64,000 nt of DNA from Papiliotrema nemorosa (Eukaryota; Basidiomycota; Tremellomycetes; Tremellales; Rhynchogastremaceae). A program made the translations under genes and the position numbers. The DNA lies in the NCBI GenBank assembly GCA_032158125.1, contig JASKOT010000026.1, positions 1-64,000 of the forward strand, written 5' to 3'. The notes under the pieces were generated by a model, which saw nothing but the letters and a program-made list of their open reading frames with translations, was not told the DNA's origin and did not search any database. Shown piece after piece: positions 1 through 10,099 of the stretch. The first letter of the stretch is position 1, and every line of letters starts with the position of its first letter.

Positions 1-161
1 GGGGGCGGAGCCTGCACCGTCACGAGCATCCTGTCAAATTCGCCCTCCATCGCTCTCGCACCCATTCTACGGCTTGTACTGGAATACTGCAAGGGTAGCT
101 ACACACCACTTCGTCAATAGCAATCATCTGGTTTTGCCGCAGCTCGGCGCAACCATCGTCC

Positions 162-666
162 CTATCTCAACCTTCCCATTGCCGTTGACCTCTCAAGACG
201 GAGAATCTCTTCTCGTTTCTGCACGAGGCTCGGATCGAGCCTTAGGATTTTTCTTAGCCTCGGCACTGCTTCCTGGGCTTCGCTTTTGCTTGATGCAATT
301 ACGCTGTCAGTCCAAGAACATCCTGCCCAGGTACCGATAATCAGCTTGTCCGCCACCCATTTCAGGGTATCCAAGGTTGCGTGACTGACCGAATCGGCAA
401 GGGCTTGAACGGACTTCTCATTGACCGAGATGTCGATGAGTGACAGATCTGCCAAGGTCTCCGCTCCAGATCCCTGGAGCTTAGATACTCTGCAAGCCAA
501 AAGTTCTCGGAACTGGGAGATCATCTCGTCCCCGTGCGTGCGGAAAAGCTCGTCTGCGGCCGTCTGGTCACCTAAATGCCATCAGTGCCATTCATACCCC
601 CGACTCGCAACACTTGAATTGAGAGAAGGGCTGAATTTAAGACGACTTACTCATCATGCTCGACAT
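162..666 (-). CDS. Hypothetical protein, tandem paralog A
   Basis: I do not recognise this family. A short first exon (666-651, starting M-S-S-M-M) is joined through a GTAAGT intron to an exon starting at 571. The protein then has an HGDEMISQFRELL segment, an IDI strand and a TLKW motif. The same spaced pattern occurs in the next minus-strand gene (1887-2441), so the two look like diverged tandem duplicates: HG(D/E)..I..FR..L, then IDI....VQ.LA..V..A...TLKW, then SE..E.....L....D.SL. That shared pattern is the main evidence that both are real. The unspliced frame stops at 162. A further intron could instead splice near residue 140 and carry the protein past the left edge of the window, because bases 1-60 contain an open frame on this strand. 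The C-terminus is therefore unresolved. No signal peptide, membrane segment or catalytic motif is visible. Confidence 0.5.
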
Positions 667-1886
667 GATCACTGCACTGGTACCACTAAGGAAAGTCCTT
701 CACAGGGATCCAAATGAGCGAATGAGCAGTGGACATTGTATACTGTGATGTCTCGTGAAGAACTGCCCGGAAAGGATGGAGAATATGTATGCTATGGATT
801 TACACTACTGTATAGGGATATCAGATCGTGGGTAACATGACTATGTGCGCGATGCGGACTTTCTGATGACCGAGACAGGTGCCGGAAACAATGTGCCTAT
901 CCAGTGACAAGCCTTTGTGCAACGCAGAATCATCCGTCCTGTTGGATCATCCATTCATGAGACGCGGTAGGTACCCACAACTGCTGGCGACTCTCACAAG
1001 AGCATGAATGTATGAGAGGGTCCCGGGAAGTCTTTGCGGGAAGCGTTCCCAGGCGTTAAAAAATGTGGGAAATGCTGAAAGGAAATGAGAAGCAAATAAG
1101 GGGCAGAAGCAAGAGACTGTGGGTTTGTCATCAACAGTCAGTGTGAGTCCCCCACGATCTGAAGTTTGCGGTGAGCGTGTACGGTTTATGGCCACCTCAC
1201 TACATTACGGCTCTCGTATGGCTCATCAACGATTCTTCAAAGTCGTCTGACACCACTTGTGCAAGCAAGTCATTAGTCAATAGTCTCCGCAGCACACAGT
1301 TTGTCTGCTTTGGGTTAATCACGTAGTCGAGCGATTCAGTCTAGAAGTTGACCAAAATACACATTCTCTGCACACGACAGTGAGTTCGACGTATCGACTT
1401 GGATAGATAGTGCGCTGCTACTCGCTTGATCCATCAGATTGTGATATTCATCGTGTCCGATCGCCGATAATCGAGGCTCTCATTCCGATATACATGCCCA
1501 CATGGCTATTGCCTACTACAGGTACGCCGCCAGAGAGCAGAAAAAAGTGCGTCATGTGCCGGACAGCGCTCATGCAATCGCAAGATGTCCGAATTTTCAG
1601 TGCGATGTAGAGACCAAACATGACCGCCACCATCCTTCCTAGTCGCGGAAGCCTGCATGTGCATCAGCCATAGAGATCCAGCGGTGAACGTTCAAGCACC
1701 ACAAAACCGCTGCAGCTGCCACTCCGTGTTCGTGGGGACAGCCTGGAATCATCATTCCGAGATATTACTGTTCTGTACGCATCATCGAAATAATGCATCA
1801 CATTGCATTGTCCAATCAACTTGGTCCTCCGACATTGCCCCTCGCAGACGGGCTCTGCAATCACAAACGTTCCGCCCCTTCCCTGT
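667..1886. other. Intergenic or 3' end of paralog B, no clear gene
   Basis: About 1.2 kb between the two paralogs. The part next to 1886 may hold the last exon of paralog B: a GTAAGT donor lies near 1890, and an open minus-strand frame runs to 1664. The rest holds only short open frames with no recognisable composition. I see no RNA gene or repeat. Confidence 0.4.
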
Positions 1887-2441
1887 CTACCCGGTGCGCG
1901 ACTTACTAACCCTTCCTCTGAAGCGTCTCAGCGACTCATCGGCTCCAAGGGTCGCTGTGAGCAGGACGAGCAACTCCTCTGGGGGTTCAGAGTATTGGGA
2001 AATGTTCGATGTAAATTTAGTCTCAGGGACAGAACCTTCCCCAGCACTTAGCCACTTCAGCGTAGCCTGACATGCCCAAAAGACTCTGTGAGCGAGGACC
2101 GTCTGGACGTCTTCGGTATTGGTGATATCGATGAAGATTGGCTTGGGACATTCTGTTTGGATGTCTTCCGTGTAGCGAGTCGTGTCCTTTAGAGCGGTCC
2201 GAAAGTAGCTCCCAATCGCTTCTCCGTGCGATGGCCATATTCCCTCAATTGTGTCCTTGTCATCTGTTAATGTCAGTCTCTCCCGAATTTGTGACACGCA
2301 TATTGTCCGTGTTCACGCTCGTCATGTCTCTATCAGATCCCAGGTGTACTCACTTGTCACCTTGCTCAGACTCGCCTTGATGGTATCGTCGGGGAACTCT
2401 TCGGCGGTCCTGACGTGGGACCTTGGTTTCCGAGTGGGCAT
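1887..2441 (-). CDS. Hypothetical protein, tandem paralog B
   Basis: Exon 1 (2441-2354, starting M-P-T-R-K-P-R) is joined by a canonical intron (GTGAGT donor, CTGACATTAACAG end) to an exon starting at 2263, which reads TNDKDTIEGIWPSHGE. The protein shares the HG(E/D)..I..FR, IDI....VQ.LA and TLKW landmarks with the neighbour at 162-666. The exon runs to a stop at 1887. A perfect GTAAGT donor just before that stop could join a further exon ending at 1664, so the true C-terminus is uncertain. No family assignment is possible from sequence alone. A TATATATAG element on the minus strand at about 2565-2573, some 125 bp upstream of the start, could be its TATA box. Confidence 0.55.
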
Positions 2442-2933
2442 GGTGGACTGAAAAACAATAAATTACCGCAAGGACCCTGCGAAAATGAATGGATACTGTA
2501 AAAAGATAGAAAGACGACTGGAAAGGTTATGAGATGTTCGGGAGGATGTCAAGAACATCTTACCTATATATAGTGCAGTGTGTAGGTGTGTGAGAGAAGT
2601 ATCTTCTTGCCTAGCAGAATTGAAAACGAAGAGAGAGCCTGGAGCGATGATGATGTCCTGATAACCGATGTTCATCCGCTTCATCCTTTCATGAAGTCTG
2701 GAACTCTCCCACGAGTCGGCCCCACTGTCCCCGTGAGGTGAAAGGGTTGGCAGAACAGTCTCTTGCGAGAAGTTTCCCTGGCGGTATTCTCATGGGAAAT
2801 GACGAGGCCGATATGAGGCCCGTGGGGAGGACTCTGTCCCCTCGTGCCTCAAGGTCAGGAAGCGTCCTCTCGAGTGGGAAATTCGCATCGATCAGTGCAT
2901 GGGAAAAACAGATTACACCGCGGCGCGATGGAA
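2442..2933. other. Intergenic, promoter of paralog B
   Basis: About 490 bp between the start of paralog B and the end of the galactonate dehydratase-like gene, both minus strand. It contains a minus-strand TATA-like element at 2565-2573. Nothing else is recognised. Confidence 0.5.
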
Positions 2934-4531
2934 TTACCATTCCCTCACAGCCCCGTCGGGACCACGGAAGATGGGGTTAATCCACGGATCCAACTTTGCC
3001 GCCTCTTTCGCCTCACTCCTAATCAACTCTTCGTTGAGCTCCACACCGAGACCCGGACCTGTGAGTAATGGGATAGCACCATCCTTGACCTCGAAGACTT
3101 TCGGGTTAGTCATATATGTGAACAAGTCGAATCCGCCCGTATTGTAGTGCATCTGGAGGTCAGTTACGTTCATTGATTGAGAGGTGATGACTAACCTTCC
3201 ACGACATCTCGCAGACGACAAAGTTGGGAGTCGAGTAACCGACCTGTAATGATGCGGCGAATGCTAACGGACCGAGGGGACAGTGAGGGGCGACACCAAT
3301 ATCGTAGGCTTCTGCCATGATGGCAATCTTTTTTGTTTCGGTGATACCCCCTGCATGAGCGATATCCGGTTGGGCGATATCTATACATCGCTCCTCAAAG
3401 TATGGTCGGAAGTCTTCTCGAGTGAAGAGTCGTTCTCCGAGCTGCTCCGTCAGTCATAACCACCGACGCGGACGATTGACGTACAGCAATAGGGATGCTG
3501 GTCTTGTCGTACAGATCCTTCATCTCTTTGGGATGACCTGGCAACAAGGGCTCCTCGATAAAGAGCGGTCTATGGGGTTCTAGCAGCTTTGCGAGCTGTT
3601 TAGCCATTGGTTTGTGGACTCGACCGTGGAAATCGCTGCCTGTCAGCGAAACTTGTCAAGCTAAAGTAGTCATTTAACTCACAGTCCTGCGTCCATACCG
3701 ATAGCTTTGATTGACGCCAATCGCTCCACAGTCTCATCCAGAGCGTGAGGGGAATCCAGCCAACCGATAGACTCCGTTGCGTTCATCTTGACCCGCGTGA
3801 ACCCCTGTTCTTTTCGAACTTTGGCTTGTTCCAGGACATCACTAGGTCTATCTCCTCCAACCCTACTGCTCAGCTTTCCTGGTCATTGGATGACAACCCT
3901 CCGGACTCACCATCCGTAGACGTTACATGCTTCTCGGACTTTCCCGCCGAGCAATTGCCAGACTGGAACCCCGAACACCTTTCCTTTGATATCCCACAAA
4001 GCGATATCAATACCACTCAAAGCCGACATCAATGTCTGAGATGAGCTCAATCCAGCTTTAGACTACCGAAGGGGTGACTCACCGCTCCACCACGGTAGAA
4101 TCTACCTCGATACATGAACGCGTAGATATCCTCAATGTTCATAGCGTCCCATCCGATCAGACGTCTTCCAATATCGTCCAATGACCCTTGAACCGACTCC
4201 GTGTGACCCTCCAAGGTTCCTTCTCCCCATCCTACGACTCCTCCCTCCGTCTCGACCTACACGTCAGCTTTGATCGTTTGAGGTGAAACAGCCTGCATAC
4301 TCGGACGAAGAGCCATCGAGGTCGGACATAAAAATGTTCGACCTTCTTGATCAGATGCGGATTGCTCCCTGTGGCAGTCAAGGACGCATGGGGAGTAGCG
4401 GGCTTGTGGTTATGCAGCCCTTTGGCGTATTTGATAGCGAGTTCCGAGGGGGGAAGGTATTTCGCTTCTTTGGAGGAAATGTCGGCAGCGATGGTGGTGG
4501 CGCCTATAGGTTGAGGGCTGTTAGCAGACAT
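2934..4531 (-). CDS. Galactonate dehydratase-like enolase-superfamily enzyme
   Basis: The encoded protein belongs to the mandelate racemase/enolase superfamily and is closest in motif pattern to D-galactonate dehydratase, which dehydrates a sugar acid to its 2-keto-3-deoxy form. About seven exons with canonical introns join into roughly 430 residues. In order: a capping domain ([21 protein letters not shown]), [13 protein letters not shown], the barrel motif [13 protein letters not shown] (metal Asp plus catalytic His), [25 protein letters not shown], and the catalytic His in [12 protein letters not shown]. It ends with [13 protein letters not shown] and [12 protein letters not shown]. All expected metal and base residues are present, so it should be active. 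The N-terminus carries about 55 residues more than the usual bacterial enzyme, ahead of the first barrel-fold strand. Substrate is inferred from motif similarity only; another acid-sugar dehydratase is possible. Bacterial-type ancestry is likely, but the gene is fully intron-bearing. Confidence 0.85.
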
Positions 4532-5078
4532 ATCGTGTAGCGTTGAGGATGTTCTAAAGGTTCTATGTGATCGAGATTGTGTGTAGCAGAAGGTGCAGCT
4601 TGGACGAAGAAGTATTTAAGTCGAGTACGCTGACGAGGGAAAGCCCGGCACAGCGCGGAGAAGAGGGCCATCGGACCGGCAAAGCCGTCAAATACCGGCC
4701 CCGCTATCATTTCAACCCGATATTTCGAGTGCACCTTGGTACATAGCTTCTAAGCCGGGACGTCCATGCTTGCATATATGCTCAGTCCGATGGCTACTAA
4801 GCACGTATGTGCCGGTATTACACTGGATTCCGGGGACAAACATAGGTTCTCAAAGCCCTTTCTCGGCTACACACCTTGCTGAATATCGCCGCGGCCGTCT
4901 CCGCCTCTCGTTGTCGCCTCAGAGCGGTTTCGCAATCTGCTGCATACAAACCTTGCAAGTGCTTATATATACATGATGGCAGGGTATGATGTATGCTGAT
5001 ATATTAATGCTCCGTAAGCTCGTGGCTACTCTTTGATCGCGATACTTCGCGCCGCCGCGTTGATGACGGTAGACCGAT
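4532..5078. other. Intergenic
   Basis: About 550 bp between two minus-strand genes. It should contain the promoter of the dehydratase gene (an AT-rich TTAAATAC element on the minus strand lies about 85 bp upstream of its start) and the 3' end of the neighbour. No further gene is seen. Confidence 0.5.
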
Positions 5079-5144
5079 ACTTTAATCCTCTTGTCGCGAG
5101 GCAGCCATCGCACTTTAATCCTCTTGTCGCGAGGCAGCCATCGC
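5079..5144. repeat. Perfect 33-bp tandem duplication across a stop codon
   Basis: Positions 5079-5111 and 5112-5144 are identical 33-bp units placed head to tail. The unit at 5112-5144 contains the last codons (A-M-A-A-S-R-Q-E-D) and the stop of the RNase III-like gene. The other copy lies just after the stop, in the 3' untranslated region. Because the unit is 11 codons long and includes the stop, the duplication does not change the protein. Confidence 0.95.
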
Positions 5145-6588
5145 TAGTCGACGTTGGTTCTCAAGTCCCCTCCTCGTCGGCTGCCATATGATACTCTCTG
5201 GTCTCTTCACTGCAGGTCCCGCCGTGATCGTGCTTGACTCATCCTTGACTACACCCGTCAAAACATCCTCAGACTCGACGGTTTGAGCTGCCTCTTCCTG
5301 GCTCGCATGTTCTTGGACGGAGGACATGGTTCCGGCAGCACGCTGAAATAGATGGAAGAAGGGCCGAGGCGCATATCCGGTTGGCGGCTTCCCCGTGGAA
5401 GAAGCCGAATCATCTGTTTGATTTTCGGCTAGCGACACCGCATGTAAGACTGACAGCGCGGACGACTGATCCACGTGCATAGGCACATCGTGTCCCACGA
5501 AGCGTATAACCTTTCTGCGCTCATACAAGCATCGAAATGGGTCACCCACGCCCAACGGGCCAGTCAGAGAAACAGGCGGATGACCTTCGAGGACCGTTGG
5601 CGTTGTCCCGAGGCCGATTTGCGAGGGTGCCGGTTTATCAAAGATCACTGAACCGGTTTGTGGATTCAATCCGCGCAGACACAACGTCGGAAAATGGTAT
5701 CCTGGCTTGACGTGAATGTCCTGTATCGTTTTGCGCAACGACGACAACGGATATGCCGAGGATGACTTTTTGGCCGATTCGGAAACCGCAGCGGGCTTGT
5801 ACCACACCTCGTCCCTGAACATCCATTCTATCGCGACTTCCCATTCTTCGCGAGCCTGAACGCCTCGTTGTCTGGCATCAAGCCACGAAGCTGCGATCCA
5901 CGCTTCGAACATTGTCCCTTGGTTCCAAATGTTTGTGGTGTTGCCACAGTCTGGGACACCCATCGCTACGTCGACTAGTCCGTAAAGATTGGCCAAGTGA
6001 GATAAAGCAAAATTGGTCACCAGCGCAGACTTCTTCACCTGAGATGTCAGCAATAGTACCACCTTGGCAGTCTGCCGGATCACTCACGGAGAGTGTCCCG
6101 CTAGATGATGCTACTCCACTCTGGTCGACCGCAAACACGCCCCAGAACTCCAACAAACGATCACCCATCAGAGCTAGCTTGACCACCCTCTCTCGACTCT
6201 CCGCCGTTCGATAGTCTACAGCCGCCAGAGCCAATGCCCAATCGTGTATCAAGGGTAATGGCGGAAGTCGGTTGACGACCGGTTTCCGGGATCCACGAGG
6301 GACAGGCTGACGAGGGACTTTGACGGGACATCGTTGATGAAAGAGCTGTATCGAGGCGGGTAGACCTGACATGTCATATTCTGCAAAGTCGCTCTTGGTA
6401 TACCTCTTGATGTCTGTCGGCAGCTTTCGTAGCTTTGTTCCCTCGGGTAGGGTTGTGTGTAACCGCCTATACCGCAGGAGTATAGGTCGATTGCTCTGAA
6501 CGCCTACCGAGCGCCCCTGGCATGCTTTCAAACGCTCAAGCAATCTCCGTGCGGGTCTCGAGACAGCAGCGTTCATATTCGATGTCAC
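5115..6588 (-). CDS. RNase III-fold mitochondrial ribosomal protein (mL44/mL57-like)
   Basis: Two exons, 6588-6088 and 6038-5115, are joined by a GTGAGT...CTGACATCTCAG intron and give 474 residues. The N-terminus is rich in Arg, Leu and Ser and lacks acidic residues, as expected for a mitochondrial targeting signal. An RNase III-like fold follows: GDRLLEFWGVFAVD corresponds to the RNase III signature helix, then ALVTNFALSHLANLYGL, then NQGTMFEAWIAASWLD. In active RNase III the signature continues with an Asp after LGD, and another Asp precedes the FEA motif. Here these positions are Val and Thr, so the enzyme centre appears lost. That matches the non-catalytic RNase III-like proteins of the mitochondrial large ribosomal subunit. 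The C-terminal 200 residues are low-complexity and unassigned. A 33-bp duplication lies across the stop. Confidence 0.65.
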
Positions 6589-6872
6589 CTCATGTCCGTC
6601 CTACTGTGGTGACTGTATGCCAAACGCAAGATCGACACTCAGCCAAACGAAGTGATTACAAATGGTTTTGTGATGAGATTCGGCGCTATTACAACTAGAT
6701 TTCTAATCCGATTACAAAAAAGACCTTCAGCGCGTCACCTCCACTCTGGCGTTCGTGGACGATCGCGGGACATGTGCTGGAAATGCTATTCAAGACATTC
6801 TCGCTATTTTGGCCCGAGAGTATCTTTCTGATCTTCATTCATTCGGAGCCTTTGTTCGGAAGAGACGACAGG

Positions 6873-8223
6873 ATGTGCGCAATGTCTCGCTCTGGTTTGA
6901 CCACTTGGTTGGTGTTGCTGGCGCTGGCGGGCGTAGTGGCTGCCTCGTCAGGAGACCGGAATCCGACGTTCCAGCACTGCCTCAAAGGGTGTGGCCTGAC
7001 CTATTGCGATCCTTCTCAACCGCCTATCAGCCTGTATCTCCGAGTGTTCGGCTGGACATGCGAGGACAACTGTAAATATCAATGTGCCCAGTCATTCACC
7101 GACCACATAAGGCAAGGATCTCGATGGCACCAGTGTGAGTTTGTCGGGCGGGGTGCAGATGCGGGCTGATGAAAGTCTATGGCAAGTGGCCGTTCTACCG
7201 ATTTGGACCAATCCAGGAACCTTTCTCGGTCCTGATGAGTCTTGGAAACCTTTGGGTCAACATGAGAGGAATCGCAGAGCTGCGAAGACGAGTTAGACCG
7301 GAGAACAAACTGAGGAGTTGGCTGGAGATTGCTGGATGGGCTCAGGTGAACACTTGGATCTGGTCTACCGTCTTTCACACAAGAGGTGAGTGACTGTACT
7401 CTGATCAAGTGATAATCGCTGAATGCCAGACACACCCTTGACGGAACGACTCGACTATTTTTCAGCTACGGTGACCGTCGCATTCTCTCTCATCTACGCC
7501 ATTCTGCGTGTGCTTCACTTGCAGACACCCACAACCACATCCAAACTCGCCTTCCCCGCTGTCGCTGTCGTGGCGTTCTTGGTCATCTCCCACTTTACCT
7601 ACCTCCTCTCGTTCCCGCTCGGACGATTCCCCTACGGCTATCATACCGGATTCGTCGTCTCTCTCGGCATGGTACACAATCTCCTCTGGGTCGCATGGTC
7701 CCTCTCTTTCGTCATTTCTTACCCCACGCTCGATCTCGGTTCAAGGACGATAAGATTTCCATACCCCTATCCACCCAACGACCCGCGCAAAACACGTTCA
7801 GGAAACGCCATGACCCCTCTATCACTTGTCATCCTCACCCTACTCGCCATGTCTTTCGAGCTTTTAGACTTCCGACCTCTATGGCGTGTCATTGACGCTC
7901 ACAGTCTCTGGCACCTATGCACCATCCCTCTCGCCACTGGATGGTGGGCCTTCTTCTGCCAAGATGCGATAGAGATGGAAGGAGCGATGATGAATGTCAG
8001 GATCAACGACGGTGGTTTGGGTCTGGGAATCAACGATAAATCCAGCTCGAGCGTTATTTCTGCATCAAACTCCAGAATTAGCGTGAACGAATCCCGACCA
8101 TTCCTCAGAACACCACCAACCCCGAGCTATGATCGATCCACACCGAGGCTTTCTCCACCTCGAAGGCCGGACAGAACCCCTAGAACCCCCAGGACACCTG
8201 GCAAGGTCGAACGGCAGGATTAG
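6873..8223 (+). CDS. PER1: PER1/PGAP3, GPI-phospholipase of the ER/Golgi
   Basis: Per1 (PGAP3 in animals) is a multi-pass membrane protein of the CREST hydrolase superfamily, needed to remodel the lipid of GPI anchors after attachment to proteins. Three exons (6873-7134, 7176-7385, 7430-8223) are joined by canonical introns. The start at 6873 (M-C-A-M-S-R-S-G) gives a clear signal peptide (LTTWLVLLALAGVVAASS). A Cys-rich luminal segment follows (QHCLKGCGLTYCDPS, CEDNCKYQC), then YGKWPFYRFGPIQEP and several membrane spans. Superfamily residues are visible as MSLGNLW, STVFHTRD and DAHSLWHL. The C-terminus ends in a Pro/Arg/Ser-rich cytosolic tail of about 75 residues, longer than in yeast. A second in-frame Met lies at 6882. 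Confidence 0.9.
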
Positions 8224-8677
8224 GAGCCAGAGGGCCGTTATGGATACAAAATGTCGTGCCTCGATTGGAGCAGCAAATCTAGCGAAGCTACGCGAATGAA
8301 ATTGCATGAGGTGTTTTTCCAAACTCGGTGTATTAGTATTGAGGGTATATAAAACGGTCTAAAAGGGGAAAAACTCCCTCTCGACATGATCTTTTCTCTC
8401 GTCGAAAGCCCGCAGTCAGAGTCTGTGATCTATACTTAATGCTTGGAGCAGATGTTGGTGTCTCTGCGTGATTGTTGATTTGACGCTTCGGAATTAGTGT
8501 GCTTCCCGCCTTCTTTTTCTCGCCTCCAGCCCCCCTTCAAACACCTCCGACTCTTCCCTCCGCGTGTGTTCCCGTCCCATCCCCACGTGGTAAACCATCC
8601 ATTCTCTTGCATGACTGACCCTCCACTCAGTGATTCTCGGTAATCACCGTTGTTCCCCTCGCATCCTGTCTGACAAC
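8224..8677. other. Convergent 3' intergenic region
   Basis: About 450 bp between the ends of PER1 (plus) and the ELO gene (minus). It probably holds both terminators. AT-rich stretches occur, but no distinct signal or RNA gene is seen. Confidence 0.5.
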
Positions 8678-10099
8678 CTATTTCTAAATGTCAGAAGATG
8701 GCGATATCGTACTAACAGTCACGCACCTTGCTCTTGGCAGAGCCTCGGATGTCACTGGCGGCGCTTCCGTTGGCAAGCTTCTCAGAGGCCTTTTGAGCAG
8801 ACTTTCCAGCGGATCCAGTCTTCTTGTAGGTGGCTCGGTAGAATCTTTCATTAGCGCACGCATAGAAATGAGGTACACGACATACGCGATGAAGAGACCA
8901 AGGTACGAGGTCAAGAGACCGCAGCCGAAGAGAGCAGCTCCCTCAGATCCAGCGCAGTCGGACTGAACTCGGGGAAGGAAAGGAGCATAAGTGGTAGAGA
9001 AGTGTTGGTAGGCTAAATAAGTCAGCGGTTATGGCGTGGTCACGGTGGACATACTGCAGAAGTAGACGATGAAAAGGTCAATAATGAATTGGGTGATCTG
9101 GAGCGAGGTGAGGTACTTCTTCCACTACGTTGTTAGATATCTCACCACGTAGCTGTCAGAGCGCCGACTCACCCAGAGCTTGGCCCCACCGGCAGTCGCG
9201 TAATAGTAGTAGTCTGTGCGGTCAGCAGTGAGACATAATGCATCGACAGACGTACACATGATGACGTGCACGGTAAGGTTGAGGGAAATGACCACCCATT
9301 GCTGTCGTCTAAGCTATACTCTTCGCTGCGGAAGCTCGTTACTCACGACCGAGGTCTCACCCTCGAGCTGAGTGAAGCAGAGGACGGCGGTAGCGGCGTG
9401 GTGGAAGACGTGGAGGAACGCTACAGCTCAGCGAAGCTCCGATCCTTGGGACCGGTTCACTCACCGAGAGGCTTCTTCTTGAGAACGAGGAAGACGGTGT
9501 CGATGAGCTCGACGTATTTGATGTAGTAATTGATCATGTAGTAGACGACCAGACGCTGAAAGTCAGCCCAAGCTTACACGAACTACGGTGTAACATACAG
9601 GAGTGAAAGCGGTAGTGTTGCAGATGGACCAGTAGAAACCGTGCTTGAGGTAGAGGGGTATACTGAAGTTTAGTAAAGGAGCTCGCTTACAGCCTTTGGC
9701 TAGAGAAAGGGAGCGCGACTCACATTTCTTCAAGCATCAAAACCAGAAGGAGACCCGAGATGAGGGTCAAGAACATGTTGTGGACTCGGAAAGGTCCAGT
9801 GAGCTTGAAAGCGGGACGCGACCTGGAGGTCAGTCCTGGATGTCCCCGCGACTACAGCCAAAGAGCCCAAAAACGCACTTCATGATCTCCCTTCCACCAA
9901 AGATGACCAGGAGGTAGGTTCCGATAGCGGCCACTACAGCCTTTTGGCTGGACAAGGGAGAACCGTTGCTGACCCATGTTCGGAGTTCAAGAGGAGGGAC
10001 CGGCAGGTCGAAGCTGTTCCAGGTAGAAGTGATCAGAGAGTAGACCGGACCTGGTCCTGGTGTCCAGGCTTTGAGCGGGTTGAGGAATGACATTGACAT
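8678..10099 (-). CDS. ELO-family very-long-chain fatty acid elongase
   Basis: ELO enzymes are ER membrane condensing enzymes (3-ketoacyl-CoA synthases) that start each cycle of long-chain fatty acid elongation. The start at 10099 (M-S-M-S-F-L-N-P) precedes several membrane segments. The catalytic histidine box is present as FLHVFHHAATAVL, followed by LEGETS and the conserved tract YYYYATAGGAKLWWKKY. The last span is GCGLLTSYLGLFIA. Two introns follow near the end: a 41-nt one (GTATGT donor) leading into FYRATYKKTG, and a 43-nt one (8726-8684, GTGCGT donor, CTGACATTTAG end). With the last intron removed the protein ends K-S-K-K; if it is retained it ends K-V-R-D-C. The lysine-rich tail resembles the basic ER-retrieval tails of other elongases. 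Yeast ELO2/ELO3 are the nearest functional comparison; chain-length preference cannot be read. Confidence 0.9.

Noticed and set aside
947..1195. 82-codon minus-strand open frame
   Set aside because: No homology-like motif, no splice partners, and composition like surrounding non-coding DNA.
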